This document shows positions 1 through 12,667 of a stretch of DNA of 64,000 bases, piece after piece. Each line of letters begins with the position of its first letter. Positions within the stretch are counted from its first letter, which is position 1. This stretch comes from Budorcas taxicolor (Eukaryota; Chordata; Mammalia; Artiodactyla; Bovidae): NCBI RefSeq assembly GCF_023091745.1, contig NC_068913.1, positions 11,178,001 to 11,242,000 of the forward strand, in the 5' to 3' direction. Position numbers and translations under genes: made by a program. The notes beneath the pieces are model-generated. The model had not been told where the DNA came from. It searched no databases and was given only the letters and a program-made list of their open reading frames with translations.

Positions 1-395
1 TCTTTCAGTTGGTCTTTTGATATTTATGCATCACCAGGTAGGCACCAGAGAAACAAAGAAACTTAAGAAACACTCCTTGCTATTAGCAAGTCTAATGGAG
101 ATATTCACAGTCCATGGAGATTTCTCTTGGATATTCATAGTCCAAGAGAAAAGTGTTGAACCGGATGACTTTGAAGGTCCCTTCCTGCTATAGGCTTCTG
201 TGATTCTATTGAGTAGGAGGTTTGCACTCCATGCACTGAGCTGGTAGATTTATGATCACATGAAGATAGCCCATTCTTCCTCCCATCTTAAGCACTCAAA
301 TCAGTGCAAAGGAGATTTTAAATGACTGCTAACCTTGGCTAGATTTTGGAAAGGGGAGCTGGGTGCTGTCAAATAATCACGGAAGAGGTAACTTA
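1..395. other. Left-edge intergenic DNA, no gene
   Basis: No coding signal, RNA gene or recognisable young repeat was seen here. A short stretch around 155-215 resembles the worn 3' end of an ancient mammalian retroposon, but is too degraded to name. Confidence 0.5.
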
Positions 396-626
396 GGGCT
401 TCCTCTTCCCTGGTGGCTCAGACAGTAAAGAATCTACCTGCAATGCAGGAGACCCAGGTTTGATCCTTGGGTCAGGAAGATCCCCTGAAGAAGGGAATGG
501 CAACACACACCAGTATTCTTGCCTGGAGAATTTCATGGACAGAGGAGCCTGATGGGCTACAGTCCATGGGGTTGCAAAAAGTCGGACACCACTGAGCCAT
601 TAACACTTTCACTTTTCACTTTCACT
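396..626 (+). repeat. Bov-tA SINE
   Basis: Complete ruminant tRNA-Glu-derived SINE. The head has the 'CTGGTGGCTCAGACAGTAAAG' type A-box region and a GTTTGATCC B-box-like block. The body, related to the BovB 3' end, runs through GGCAAC...CCAGTATTCTTGCCTGGAG to GTCGGACACCACTGAG. It ends in a CACTTTCACTTTTCACTTTCAC simple tail. Confidence 0.93.
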
Positions 627-1947
627 AAGCAAAATGGCAAAAATGGGAAGTCTTACCTTATTGCCATCCAGCCTTCCTCACTGAGCTTCTGATTCTTGTA
701 TCTGCTGAACAGCTAGTACCTCCTGCTTCTGCCTGAGTCCCTAGCACCTCACAGCCACACTAGGCAAGCCAGCTGAGCATCAAAAGCACCCTTCTCCAAA
801 GCTGCCTATAGAACTTCTCTCTTCACCCCTACCTGTGAGCTGGACTCTTGAGCTTTTCACCTCTGTATCCCTCATATCCTGCTGCTGTCAATGCTAGCTG
901 CACATTACCATCACCTCGGGAGCTTTTTAAGTACTCCAAAGCCCAGCTCTCCACCCCCAGGGATTCTGATTTAATTGGTTTGTCAGAAAGCCCAGACTTT
1001 GGTCTGGTTTTTTGTTATGCTTAAAACCAGTTTTGGTTTTCAATGGATGATTCTAATGGATAGCCAAAATTGAGAACTACTGTAGCTTTGAAACTGGAGT
1101 TGCTTCATTTTTACCGTAGGTTAAAGCCCCCTCTTGATGCTGGGACCAGTTCTGTTTCTAGCCAGGGAAAATTCAAGGAGCCTTAGGCTAGCAGCTCAGC
1201 AACTCAGAGCTTAATCGCACGGTGGCCTGGGCTCCCGGTTTCAGTAATTACCGGCTGTTGTTCCTTGTGATTGAGCCTATGCCCCAGAGGAATATGGGGA
1301 CTAAAAGAAGGGGCAACAGTTGCTGGGCAGACAAAACAGTAGGAGTTGAGGCCTTCCCACTGTGTCTGCCTCCCTTCCCCTGCTCAAACCACTGTAACAA
1401 ACTTGACCAGAACAAACAGTACCACTTAGTGACAGGCACAGATAGGAAATTATCTGACCTAACATCACTCAGCTGTGCCCATGTCAAGCTGCAGATTTTT
1501 CTCTTTATTTTACTACATCCACCACTCTTAGTGATAATTTTTAATAATCTCTTGCCCCGAGACATCTCATCTTTAATCCCCTTTCCTTTATTCTCTCCCT
1601 GTCTTAACTTAAAACTGGTTATTTCTAGAATACTTTCCTCTCCCTTGGTCCATTTTTACCTCCCCCACCATGACTATAACCATGCCTAAGCAAAAGACTA
1701 TCCTCAGTGGTGTATTTAAACCAGAAAAAAAAGAGAAGTGACATTTTAAAGTGAATTTTTGTTTTGGTGTAAAAGAAAGAACAAGCTCTAGAGTTCATAA
1801 AAGCACTAATAAATGCTCTTCACAATTCTCACAAGAGGCTGTATTCTTTTTACTCTCTTCTACAGAAAATTTTTCTTCAGACACCAGCATTCAACTTAAG
1901 TCATTTTTAATTGGTGTGTTGTTTTCTCTTTTGATACTTGCTTCACT
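627..1947. other. Intergenic DNA, no gene
   Basis: Apart from a MER5-like fossil at about 875-1085, nothing was recognised. Overlapping open frames of 155 and 105 codons on opposite strands at 1222-1689 have no known domain, splice context or start context, and look like chance. Confidence 0.55.
875..1085. repeat. MER5-like DNA transposon fossil
   Basis: The block contains 'CACATTACCATCACCTCGGGAG', a worn 'GGGATTCTGATTTAATTGGT' core and a 'TTGAGAACTACTG' end, in the order expected of the non-autonomous hAT element MER5. The assignment is from remembered consensus. Confidence 0.6.
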
Positions 1948-2772
1948 TGTATGCAGGTCAGGAAGCAACAGTTGGAGCTGGACATGGAACAACAGACTGG
2001 TTCCAAATAGGAAAAGGAGTACATCAAGGCTGTATATTGTCACCCTGCTTATTTAACTTATATGCAGAGTACATCATGAGAAACACTGGGCTGGATGAAG
2101 CACAAGCTGGAATCAAGACTGCCGGGAGAAATATCAATAACACCTCAGATATGCAGATGACACCACCCTTATGGCAGAAAGTGAAGAGGAACTAAAAAGC
2201 CTCTTGATGCAAGTGAAAGAGGAGAGTGAAAAAGTTGGTTTAAAGCTCAACATTCAGAAAACTAAGATCATGGCATCTGGTCCCATCACTTCATGGCAAA
2301 TATTTGGGAAACAGTGGAAGCAGTGGCAGACTTTATTTTATTGGGCTCCAAAATCATGGCAGATAATGACTGTGGCCAAGAAATTAAAAGACACTTACTC
2401 TTTGGAAGGAAAGTTATGACCAACCTAGACAACATATTAAAAAGCAGAGACATAACTTTCTCAACAAAGGTCTGTCTAGTCAAGGCTATGGTTTTTCCAG
2501 TGGTCATGTATGGATGTGAGAGTTGAACTATAAAGAAAGCTGAGCGCTGACGAATTGATGCTTTTAAACTCTGGTGTGGGAGAAGACTCTTGAGTCCCTT
2601 GGACTGCAAAGAGATCCAACCAGTCCATCCTAAAGGAAATCAGTCCTGAATATTCAGTGGAAGGACTGATGCTGAATCAGGGAGGTGATAGACAGGGAGG
2701 CCTGGCGTGCTTCAGTTCATGGGGTCTCAAAGAGGCGAACACAACTGACAGACTGAACTGAAGTGAACTGAA
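1948..2772 (+). mobile_element. BovB LINE, 5'-truncated, internally deleted
   Basis: The 3' quarter of a ruminant BovB (RTE clade) retrotransposon. It begins inside the reverse transcriptase (RT) domain ('GKGVHQGCILSPCLFNLYAEY') and ends in the characteristic GACTGAACTGAA tail. Extra bases near 2137 shift the frame just before the YADD catalytic box. At about 2676 roughly 170 bases are missing between 'GGACTGATGCTGAA' and 'GGGAGG...GACAGGGAGGCC', compared with other copies in this window. The frame also meets a stop near 2524. Non-functional. Confidence 0.95.
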
Positions 2773-2879
2773 ATTGTCTCACAGCTATTTTGGGTTTTAC
2801 TACTTTTTTTTAACACTTCCTTTTATAGACTCTTTCCAGAACATTAGCACTACCTATAATATTGTCTTAATTGAAAATT

Positions 2880-3152
2880 CTGCTGCTGCTGCTAAGTCGT
2901 TTCAGTTGTGTCCGACTCTGTGCGACCCCATAGACGATAGCCCACCAGGCTCCGCCGTCCCTGGGATTCTCCAGGCAAGAACCCTGGAGTGGGTTGCCAT
3001 CTCCCTTTCCAATGCATGAAAGTGAAAAATGAAAGTGAAGTCGCTGAGTCGTATCAGACTCTTAGCAACCCCATGGACTACAGCCTAGCAGGCTTCTCCG
3101 TCCATGGCTTTTTCCAGGCAAGCGTGCTCGAGTGGGATGCCATTGCCTTCTC
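2880..3152 (-). repeat. Bov-A2 SINE
   Basis: A two-monomer Bov-A2 in antisense. It starts with a (TGC)n tract (the complement of its (GCA)n tail), runs through monomer one (CGACTCTGTGCGACCCCATAG...CCAGGCAAGAACCCTGGAGTGG), then a GCATGAAAGTGAAAAATG linker and monomer two, ending at GCCTTCTCC. Confidence 0.93.
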
Positions 3153-5097
3153 CATAACTGAAACTTCTACTCTGGTACTAAAGTTTTGAAACCCAACTCA
3201 TCTCTAAACTGAGGACCGCGTGAATGTAAGTATCTAGCACCGTGATGGAGGTCCCCTTCACTACGTAGTCTGCTTTTCCAGTGTCACGGGGGACAGGCCT
3301 TGAGGTTTGACCAAGGACAGGGAGGAACATGAGGGCAGATCTTATTGGCATCTGTTTCTGTTGGTGAGACTGATGACTTCCCAGCCGTCAGTGACATGGA
3401 GAAAGTTAGTCTCTTCCTAAGCCCAGAAGAAGCTGCTAAATATCATGTTCCTAGTACCAAGGAGTTTCATAACACACCATTCTTTGTACCCATTTAATTA
3501 TGGTGACAATCTAAAGAAACAATCCCTATTGTAAGGTTTAGAACAATTCTCAGAAAAAGTACTTTTTAAAATTCACATATTTGTCTAGTTAAAGATAAGT
3601 GCTCTAAAATATGTTCATTTTTCCTGACATTAAATATAAACCTTAGCTTGATTCTGTTCTATATTTTGATCAGGCACCGTGATTCTCTGTGAACATTAGC
3701 AAAAGATAAAAAAGGTAGAAAGAGAGAGAGAACTCTCAAATGTTTTAAAGCACAGAAAACGATTATTTTTTTCTATTGTGTATTGAATTATGTGTTCCGT
3801 ATTGCCCTTGAGAATATCACAGTGATGACTTATGATCCGTATGTATTTTTAGGACATATTTAAATTAGTCATTGTGAATCAGATATCCTAAGATCACTTA
3901 ACTAATTACCTGCATTACCTAACCTCTACTTAAATTTCTTCTCTAGACATATTACTCCTACAGACTAAATTATTCATCTCACCAAACTTTCTAAGCTGAC
4001 AAAACCACTTGCTTTCTAGCTTAGATACTACTGTGAAAGCAAGTCTCAGTTCAACAAATACTTTCTCTTTTATTGAAAGATAATGGTAAAGAACTATCAT
4101 GTCTAAAAATAGATACTTGGAGCTTAGAATCTGTCAGACCATATGTTGTACGACTCCAAGATCCAGGAAACAAAGGCATCCTTCTCCAGCCGGTATGTAT
4201 TATTGCGTTCTAGAGGATCGAGTGTATTGACTGCACTGTCATTGAAACATACTTAGAGGAGAAGCAGATATGACTTCCTGGGGATGGTGGAGGGAAAACA
4301 TCAGTTAACTGGCACTGCATGCATTTGTACCTGTGTTGTGAGAATGCATATGATGATGTAAATATTTTTCTAGTGTTCTTGAGATTTAAGAAAATTACTA
4401 TTGTTTCTCATTGACAGTCAATGAAACAACCACAAATTATAGAATTTGAGGCAGTCTTCACCTCTAACCAAGAGAGCCTTTCACAGAACTTTATAAGATC
4501 TTTGTAATTCTTTTTCTATATTGAAATTTTAACATTTTTTTCCTACTAGACATTATTTCATTGTTTTATCCTTTAAAACTTCTTTTAAAACGTGAAATAA
4601 GTTTTCAAACCTGTTGCCATGAATCTCTAAATATGTTTTACATATATGGTACACATTTTATAGCATGTTACAAATTCAATATGGTGCAAACTCAACCATT
4701 TCAGAGATTTAATTACAGTTTTATATTAGAATATCACTCTGAGATGGTATACATAGTACCTTGAAGCAATCTGACCATTACTCAGTTTAGACCACAAACA
4801 ATTCCAGCCTCCAAAGGGGGATTCTTTTATAACTATCAAATTTCTACTTCTCTTTAGACTGCAGAGGCCCAACTGCATTGCTGTATTTACAAAACCAAAC
4901 ACTTCTAAAATGTAGAGGTCAAGAGGCCCAAGTCTTCTCTAGCAACAATTGTGCTGGTAATTATAAAGATAGAAATGTCTGTTTTTTAGCAATAAAAGAA
5001 CTTAAGTCCTCTTAAGTGATGGAAGTTATAGAAGAGGAAAGAAGAAATGAAAAGTAGTATCGGGCAGTATATTTATTGCAAGACATGAGGCTGTATG
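3153..5097. other. Intergenic DNA, no gene
   Basis: About 1.9 kb of AT-rich single-copy-looking sequence. No coding potential, CpG clustering, RNA gene or recognisable repeat was seen; the only simple repeat is a short (AG)n near 3720. Confidence 0.5.
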
Positions 5098-5306
5098 TGT
5101 TCTTCCCTGGTGGCTCAGAAAGTAAAGAATCTGCCTTCAATGCAGGAGACCCGGGTTCATTTCCTGGGTTGGGAAGATCCCGTGGAGAAGGGCATGGCAA
5201 CCCACTCCAGTATTCTTGCCTTGAGACTCCCATGGACAGAAGACCCTGGTGGGTTACAGTCCCTCGGGTCACAAAGAGTCAGACACAACTGAGCAACTTT
5301 CACTAT
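5098..5306 (+). repeat. Bov-tA SINE
   Basis: tRNA-Glu-like head (CCTGGTGGCTCAGAAAGTAAAG), then the BovB-related body and a CAGACACAACTGAGCAAC end. A worn copy with several CpG-type changes. Confidence 0.92.
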
Positions 5307-5499
5307 GAGGCTATATTTCTTTTATTTTCTTTAAATTATGCATGTGTGTATATATATGTATATGTAAAGTAAGCTTACATACATGATACAAAGATACAAA
5401 AGCAGATACAATAAAAACTTATCTCTCTCCTTTTATTCAGTTACCCAGGTCCCCTCTCTGAAGGACAACCTGTACCCAGTTTCGTGGCATTTCTTCTAA

Positions 5500-5945
5500 A
5501 ATAAAATCCATGCATTTGCCAACATACATGTATAAATTTCCCCCCTCTCTCTCCTTTCACTCAAAAGGTAATATGTCATATAGTCTCTTCTGCTCCTTGA
5601 GTTTTCACTCTCGAAGATTGTTCCAAATCCATCATATAAAAGTCATCACTCTAGCTACTGTCTGCATAGTACTCCACAGTACAAATATAGCATACTTCAT
5701 CTAAACAGTCTGTTAATAATGAGCATTTACTAATATTTCCAAATGACAAATAGGCAGCAATAAATGTTTCACTTGTATGCATTTTGCACTGCACATATGC
5801 AAGATTATCTGTAGAATAAAAACCTTGGTGTTAAGATGATTGGGTCAAAGTGTGAGCATTTTTAATTTTGACAGAACCAAACTACCCTCCATGAACATTT
5901 TACTGGTTTTCACTGCCAGCAGTAACGTATGAAATGGAAGCAATG
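5500..5945 (-). repeat. Ancient LINE-1 fragment, antisense
   Basis: The order of blocks matches the reverse complement of an old L1 3' region: a 'TAGTACTCCACAGTACAAATAT' block, 'GAGCATTTACTAATATTTCC', 'GATTGGGTCAAAGTGTGAGCAT' and 'CCAGCAGTAACGTATGA'. Heavily diverged, so probably pre-ruminant. Subfamily not assigned. Confidence 0.6.
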
Positions 5946-6870
5946 TTTTTGATCAGGACCCACTTCATATTTGTACTCCAGAAGAAATAAAAAAGGACAA
6001 ATATATTCTTGTTACATGTTATGAATGTCATATATGTTTTTATATGCAGAAAATTAAAGTAAGAGCAAGCTGACAGTACATAGTAAACATTTCATAGTTT
6101 GCTGACAAGCAACAAAAGTATCATCATGTTACAATAGAGAATTTCTAATGAAAACTGTTAAATCTTTCTATTTCTATTGATAATGCTATCACTAAAAGTA
6201 ATAAAGAGTTATTTCTAATAACAATGATAACAACAGAGGAAATACTAGATGATACTTCTAAAAGTTTCATAGTACATAAAACAAGTAAATATATCAGTGG
6301 ACTGTGACTTTTAAAAACTTATTTATTATTAAATTACAATAATTGGTATCATAATGTCACAAGGCTCTAATTAGTCCTCAAATTTACAAATAGCTATTCT
6401 GGAAATACACCTTAAAATTATTTTCAGGAAAAAAATCCTTGAAGAAATATTTAATAGTGCTATAAAAATTCTTAACTGGAAGACTAGGTATTAATACTAC
6501 ATTATTCATAAAATGAAAAAAGCTTTTAAAAACTTATAAAACTGATAGCAATGATACAGAAAAATCAAAGCACATAGTTTTGGAGGTAAGAGCCTTAAGG
6601 AATATGAATGTAAAACCAGATAGTTCTCCTCCCAGCAAGGTTCCTATGGCAACCAGGTGACTGATCCATAAAAAGCAGAATAAGTATGCATTGGCACCAG
6701 CTCATATTGTCACTTCTAGATATTTGTAATGTAAATAGATTAAAATGTATTTTTATGAAGAATTGATGAAGTAAGCTTAGAGTGATCTGTTCTATAAAGT
6801 TTCATAACAATGATATGAGATATAAATTTTAAAATTAGACACAGTAAATAAACCCCCTTTATTAGGAAAC
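5946..6870. other. Intergenic DNA, no gene
   Basis: AT-rich sequence in which I see no gene, RNA gene or recognisable repeat. Confidence 0.5.
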
Positions 6871-7085
6871 AGGGCTTCCCTGGTGGCTGAGACAGTAAAG
6901 AATTCACTTGCAGTGTGGGAGACCTGGGTTCGATCCCTGGGTTGGGAAGATCCCCTGGAGGAGGGCATGGCAACCCACTCCAGTATTCTTGTCTGGAGAA
7001 GCCCCGTGGACAGAGGAGCCTGGTGGGCTACGGTCCATGAGGTTGCAGAGTCAGAAATGACTGACTGACTAAGCACACACACATG
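6871..7085 (+). repeat. Bov-tA SINE
   Basis: Well-preserved head (GGGCTTCCCTGGTGGCTGAG), a canonical GTTCGATCCCTGGGTTGGG B-box region, the BovB-related body, and a short CA-rich tail (CACACACACATGCACA). Confidence 0.94.
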
Positions 7086-7555
7086 CACATTCGGAAACAG
7101 ACTCTCAAGAATTCTTAACCATCCCTTTGTGATTCAAAATTTACTTCATTGTTCCAAATTTAAGCTCAACTGAATGTCAATACCACTGTGCGGATTTTTC
7201 TGATCATAAGATAAATTGGACTAAACAGTTCAGTGGTAAACCCTATTACTGAAACTCTATAAGTGATTGAACAAGTAGTTCTAAAGACAAAGTCCCACAG
7301 AGCTAGTCATCACATTTAAATTGGGTCTGCAAAATGCAAAAGAAAACAATTTGGTCAAACAACTACTGGTCAAGTAGGTGAAACATAAAATCAGTCAAAC
7401 GCATCTTTCAGCGTCATATAAGGGACAAACCGCCACTTGACTGGATTGCACCCAAATGTTGATCATGCTATCATCTTAGCCCGGTTCTCAGATGACAGCA
7501 GAAAAGGTGAAAGAGCCCTTTAAAATTAACCTCATTGTGCAACTGTCCTATATTT
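7086..7555. other. Intergenic DNA, no gene
   Basis: No gene or repeat recognised between two SINEs. Confidence 0.45.
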
Positions 7556-7768
7556 CACCACTAGTGGTAAAGAATCCTCCTACCAATACAGAAAACACAA
7601 GAGATGCAGGTTCGATCCCTGAGTCGGGAAGATCCGCTGGAGGAGAGAATAGGAAGCCACTCCAATATTCTTCCCTGGAAGATTCCATGGACAGAGAAGT
7701 CTGGTGGGCTATACAGTCCACGGGGCCTCAAAGAGCTGGACATGACTAAGTACACACACATAGACACA
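7556..7768 (+). repeat. Bov-tA SINE, head degraded
   Basis: The B-box region GGTTCGATCCCTGAGTCGGG and the body are clear. The first 40 bases of the head are scrambled by substitutions and a small insertion around 7590. The tail is (CACA)-rich. Confidence 0.88.
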
Positions 7769-7770
7769 CG

Positions 7771-10310
7771 AGGCAAAAGGCAGGACTACAACACAGAATG
7801 CTCGTCACATGAAAATAAAGTAGCCCGGCTCTTTAAGAAGAACGGGCCTGAAATGTATGAAAATGATTGAGTGTTTGCGTTTAACAGTAATAATAAATTT
7901 TCTGTCCTGATTCACTCACAATCCCTTGTTCATCATTGCCATCACCATTAGCATACAGCAGGTAGGTTTAAAAACAAAGGACCAGTTCTTTGTCCTACTA
8001 TCATTTCAACACATTTCATGTCTGTAGTTATTTGATGTTGGCCATCTGAAGATATTCTGGAATTCTCCACATTAGTAGCTTCTCTCTCAGGAAGGTAGCG
8101 TTTCATATAGTTCAGGAGTGTACAGAGAATTAATGTGATCTCTCTTCAGATAAACAAGTTTCCTTATACAAATATAGAAGTCAACCTCTGACTTTTAGAA
8201 GCTTGTATCTAATCATGTGTTCCCCAGATGCTGCTACCATGGTGACAGAATAATTGGTAACATTCCAGGCTGCTATATTGTGACAGCTGGCTCCATTATT
8301 TCTTAAGGCAGAAAAATGTTTTTAAAAGTGTACAACAAAAAGTCAGTGTTTCTGAAGTCATTGCCCCCTTTTCTGTCTGTATAATGGTGAATCCGCGAAA
8401 CACAAGATCGGCAACTAGATCAATATCCTACTGACGTTTCTAATGTGCAGTCTCTATTGTTTTCTCCATCCTTATGTTAAATTTTAAACTAATGAATTCA
8501 TTAATAAATGGGACATTTAGCCACCCTGACAACTAGTGTCTACACAATGAACCAAAAAATCATCCATAGAGGTTGATTGGATTCAGTTATTAAAATAACC
8601 AGGATAAGACAAGTGAAATATTTCTTTTTAGATTATGTTTTTGAAGCAAACATTACCAAGTGAAATAATTAACCTAATTATTTTTTTCTTTATACTTTGT
8701 AAAAATACTCTGAGATCACAATGATTTGTTTTCTATAGGTAATGAGTACTTCATAAATATTAGCTCATTGAACAAGTAATTTTAAAGACAAAGTAGTTTT
8801 AAAGACAAAGATAATAACTCTAAAAATGAGAAATTATAATCCTTGTTTTCCTGATGAGGAAATTGCAGCTCAGAAGAGTTAAGTAATCTCTCTACAGTTA
8901 TAAAATTAGCCAGATTGTAGAAAAGCTGGCCTTGCAACTAGATATCAATTTCAAATACTATACTCACTCATTTGTGAGTGAAAGCAAAAGTGTTCCATAG
9001 ATATTATTCTTCAGAGAATAGAGCCAGAAGAAATTAATTTGAATTGTAACAGAAAGTTGTGAAGTTTGTATGGAGAATGCTGCTTTTCAATAAGGATGGG
9101 ATGTGGAAAGAAACATGCAAGGAGTTGCTATTACGGTATTGGTAATGTTCCAATTCTTAAATTTGTTATGTCACCATACTTTATCCCTTACACATGTGTT
9201 ACATTTTTCAGTATGTATTAAAATATTACTTAATAAAAGTATTTTAAAAGAAATTTTAAAACAAACTAATTATTGAGAGATGTCATGAATATTTTAAAAA
9301 ATAAAAACATATTTTCTCCTGGGTAACCTCAAAGTAATTAATGCGTGGGTTCCATGGAACCCACCACAGCACACACAAAAGTCCTGACCCAGTATTTACC
9401 TATCATGATTGTTTCTTTGCTATTTCTATGTCAGAACTCAAATGACTCCAACGGGTATTAGGGAAAATCTGCTCCTAAAATAAGATTAGAACAAAATGCT
9501 AAGAGGATTAATTTTCTTACGGGAAGGTCATTTTGATTCAAGTGGAGAGTTTTGAATTTGGATTTCAGTCTGCCTATTAAATCAACAGGTACCTTTCCTT
9601 GATATTAAGATACTAGTTTTCAAAATGGCAAATCATTGTGACATCATCACATTGAAGCCCAGATATGTTCATTTGCTCAAGAGGGGTTTCTTTCTGTAAG
9701 CGTATGCATTCTAATAGAAGGCTCTTAATGAAATGCAGGCTAATGAATTTGCTCTTATGAGTGCAGGCTAATTCATAACTATTTTTCAGGACTATACCAT
9801 TCTCACAGACATCTGATGGGTCAACCTCTACTGTGGTTTGGTCTTATTCATTTAATTTTGTTTTAGCAGTCATGCCTGTAGTCAAAAAATTGTCAGCCCA
9901 CAATCCCACTTTTCCGAGGTAACCGTTGTCTTGTACCATTTGTGTTCAGCTCCTTGTATTATTTCCATAACTCAAAACGACGTTTCTTCATGTTACATGA
10001 GCTTATTAAATTTTAATGTTTACCTTTAGCAAAATTGCATTCACACAACCTAAAACATCAAATAGTACTACAAAGCTTATAGTGAAGAATAGGAAATTGT
10101 CAGCATCCTGTCTCTCTCAACCTTTTATGCCCAGTCTCAACTGGCAGCTTCTTTCAGCTCTTTTCTTTCTTTAGCTATTTATAGTCTATATAATATGCTT
10201 ATAGTGCTAGTTTCTGCTTCTACTTTAGGTGTTTATATGTCAGCTTTTTACTCTGAAAAATTTGGATTGGGCTCCTATACATAATGTCCCCACATTCTTT
10301 TCTACCCATG
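7771..10310. other. Intergenic DNA, no gene
   Basis: About 2.5 kb of AT-rich sequence with one MIR fossil (8790-8950). A 20-base block, 'GTAATTTTAAAGACAAAGTA', recurs with its second half near-duplicated at 8777-8812. No coding or RNA gene signal. Confidence 0.5.
8790..8950 (-). repeat. MIR SINE fossil, antisense
   Basis: 'GATGAGGAAATTGCAGCTCAGAAGAGTTAAGTAATCTCTC' followed by 'GGCCTTGCAACTAGA' is the reverse complement of the MIR core and 3' region, worn as expected for an element predating eutherian radiation. Confidence 0.7.
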
Positions 10311-10647
10311 GTTCAGTTCAGTTCAGTTCAATTCAGTCGCTCAGTCGTGTCCGACTCTTTGCGACCCCATGAATCGCAGCACACCAGGCCTCCCTGTCCA
10401 TCACCAACTCCCAGAGTTCACTCAGACTCACGTCCATTGAGTCAGTGATGCCATCCAGCCATCTCATCCTCGGCCGTCCCCTTCTCCTCCTGCCCCCAAT
10501 CCCTCCCAGCATCAAAGTCTTTTCCAGTGAGTCAACTCTTCTCATGAGGCAGCCAAAGTACTGGAGTTTCAGCTTCAGCATCATTCCTTCCAAAGAAATC
10601 CCAGGGTTGATCTCCTTCAGAATGGACTGGTTGGATCTCCTTGCAGT
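10311..10647 (-). mobile_element. BovB LINE 3' fragment, antisense
   Basis: Starts with the (GTTCA)n complement of the BovB tail and runs about 337 bases into the C-terminal coding region, stopping abruptly at CTCCTTGCAGT. A GGTT shared by both flanks may be a minimal TSD. The reverse-strand frame reads the BovB C-terminus (86 codons open). Confidence 0.93.
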
Positions 10648-10849
10648 GGTTACAATTTTTAATCAAATTATTTGACTATTATTTTATATTATTATTACTG
10701 TGCAAATAACTAAGCCACATAGTGTTGTTTAGTTTTCTATTTATCTTGTTACTAATTATTTCATGAACTCTCTTAATTGGACTGTAGAAGTCCTTTCCTT
10801 ATGAGTAAGTGTGTAAGCTATTAGTTCTGGTTTTTAACTCAAAGACATC

Positions 10850-11472
10850 TTTCCTGGAGTCCAGGTCCTCCTGCTTCTATATGGATTGATCATTCTCAAG
10901 ACTTTCTATATGACGACAGCCTAGAATTTTACTAATTATTACCCTAGGTCTTCCCTTTGCTTTCCCTCTTGTGTTGAATCGATTGTTTCCTGGCATCTAT
11001 ATCTTCTTATTTCTTGGGGTATTTTCCCCCCTCATTTTAATGAAGTCAGTCACCTGATAGCTGCCTAAGAAAGAGTTCGTGAAAATAATGCTTTTAATAT
11101 TTATTCTTATTTATTTGTTTGTTTGACTGTCCCTGCTCTTAGTTGCGGCTTGCAGGATCTTTAGTTACACCATGCGGGATCTAGTTCCAAGACCAGGGAT
11201 CAAACCCAGGCGCCTATATCGGGAGCCCAGAGTCTTAGCGACTGGACAACTGGGGAAGTCTCAAGAATTATATTTTTGAAACCTTGCAAATCTGAAAGCA
11301 TCTTTAGTTTACCCTCCTTAACAGTTTGCCTTGAAATCCAGGGAGGCTGGAACTCATGGTCATCTGCCTTTTTTACGGCACTGGTCTCTTGCCTTCCACT
11401 TTCCAGTGTGGCTGCTGAGAAGCATAGTACCAACACTGGCTCCTGAATCTGTTTTTCCCTGTGTGGGAGCTT
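10850..11472. repeat. Unassigned ancient repeat, left part
   Basis: Blocks such as 'CACCTGATAGCTGCCTAAGAAAGAG', 'GAAACCTTGCAAATCTGAAAGCATC' and 'CTTCCACTTTCCAGTGTGGCTGC' match the order of a common old mammalian interspersed repeat (L1M-like by memory). Its continuation appears to resume at about 14560, beyond an L2 block. A CHR SINE sits inside it (11098-11266). Confidence 0.4.
11098..11266 (-). repeat. CHR-type cetartiodactyl SINE, antisense
   Basis: Reads TTATTTATTTG...TTGCGGCTTGCAGGATC...GACCAGGGATCAAACCCAGG...GGAGCCCAGAGTCTTAGCGACTGGACAACTGGGGAAGTC. This is the reverse complement of the tRNA-Glu-derived CHR family shared by ruminants, whales and hippos, so it is older than the Bov-tA copies. 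Confidence 0.78.
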
Positions 11473-12022
11473 TTATTAAACATACATTTACTCATTCACA
11501 AGTATTTGTTGAGCAGCCATTATTGTGCTAGGCTCTATTTTATAGCATTGAAAAAAAGAAAGGCACATATCCCTGCCTTTGTGGAACTTATATTCTGGGA
11601 GTGGGTAGGTGACAAATAATAGGCAAAATAAATGTAACATATGTAATATGTTAGATAGTGATAAGTACCCAAGCAGAGGAGCGTATGCAGCATGAGGGGT
11701 GGAACTTTGGATGAGAAGGGCCCTACTTCAAGGGGAAATTTGAGTGAAGACTTGAAGGAAGTGAGGGAGCAAACCACACTGATGTCCAAGAGATGACAAT
11801 TCTGGGTAGAGAGAACAGAGGGAACAGGCCCTGAGTCAAGAGTGTCTGTCTATTTCAAGGAATATTAGGAAGCCAGTGTGGCTGGAGCAGATATACAAGG
11901 TACAAGGTAAACGGCCCTGAGCTCTGAGCAGTAAAATGGAGCCGGAGCTTGTGAGAAGTCGGCTTGTTATTCTGAAAGAATGGGATGCTTTTGGGAAAAA
12001 GCAGAAATGTGGGTGCTCTCCG

Positions 12023-12240
12023 GGCTTCCCAGGGGGCTCAGTGGTAAAGAACCCACCTGCAGTGCAGGAGTCATAGGTTCAATCCCTGGGTCGGGAAGAT
12101 CCCCTGGAGGAGGGCATGGCAACCCACTCCAGTATCCTTGCCTTGAGAATCCCCATGGACAGAGGAGCCTGGCGGGCTACAGTCCATGGGGTCGCAAAGA
12201 GGCAGACACCACTGAATGACTGAGCACGCATACACACATG
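12023..12240 (+). repeat. Bov-tA SINE nested in L2
   Basis: Full-length copy from GGGCTTCCCAGGGGGCTCAG to GACTGAGCACGCATACACAC; canonical B-box GTTCAATCCCTGGGTCGGG. Interrupts the antisense L2. Confidence 0.93.
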
Positions 12241-12667
12241 ACTGCTCTCGCTGTTGGTACCTGGGTGAAAACATGGAGGGCAGAGGTGGGGCAAGCACTC
12301 AGGCTGCTGTTATGATAATCCAGGTAAGACGTAATGGTAGTTTGGGCCAGAGTGGTGCTAGTGGAGATGTGAGAAATGATCAAATTCTGGGCATATTTTG
12401 AAGGTAAAGCTAACAGCATTTGCTGACTTACTTAATATGGGGTGTGAAAGAAAGGAATCAAGCATGACTCCAGGGTTTTTGACGAAAAATGGAAGAAAAG
12501 AGTTGTCCTTATGTGAGATGGGAACACCTATGGGAGGAACAGGTTGGAAGGTATTTATCAACAGGTCAGTTTTGTCCATACTAAACTTGAGATACAAGTA
12601 GAGATATCAAACTGAGAATCTAAGGAGAAGTCCAAGCTAAGATAGAAATTCAAGAGTCGTCAGCATC

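Noticed and set aside
1222..1689. 155-codon open frame on + and 105-codon frame on -
   Set aside because: No domain, no repeat of codon bias, no splice or promoter context; overlapping frames on both strands suggest chance.
6871..6960. tRNA-like segments with A- and B-box motifs (here and in every Bov-tA)
   Set aside because: They are the tRNA-Glu-derived heads of SINEs, lacking a complete cloverleaf and CCA-proximal stem, and are followed by a BovB-derived body.
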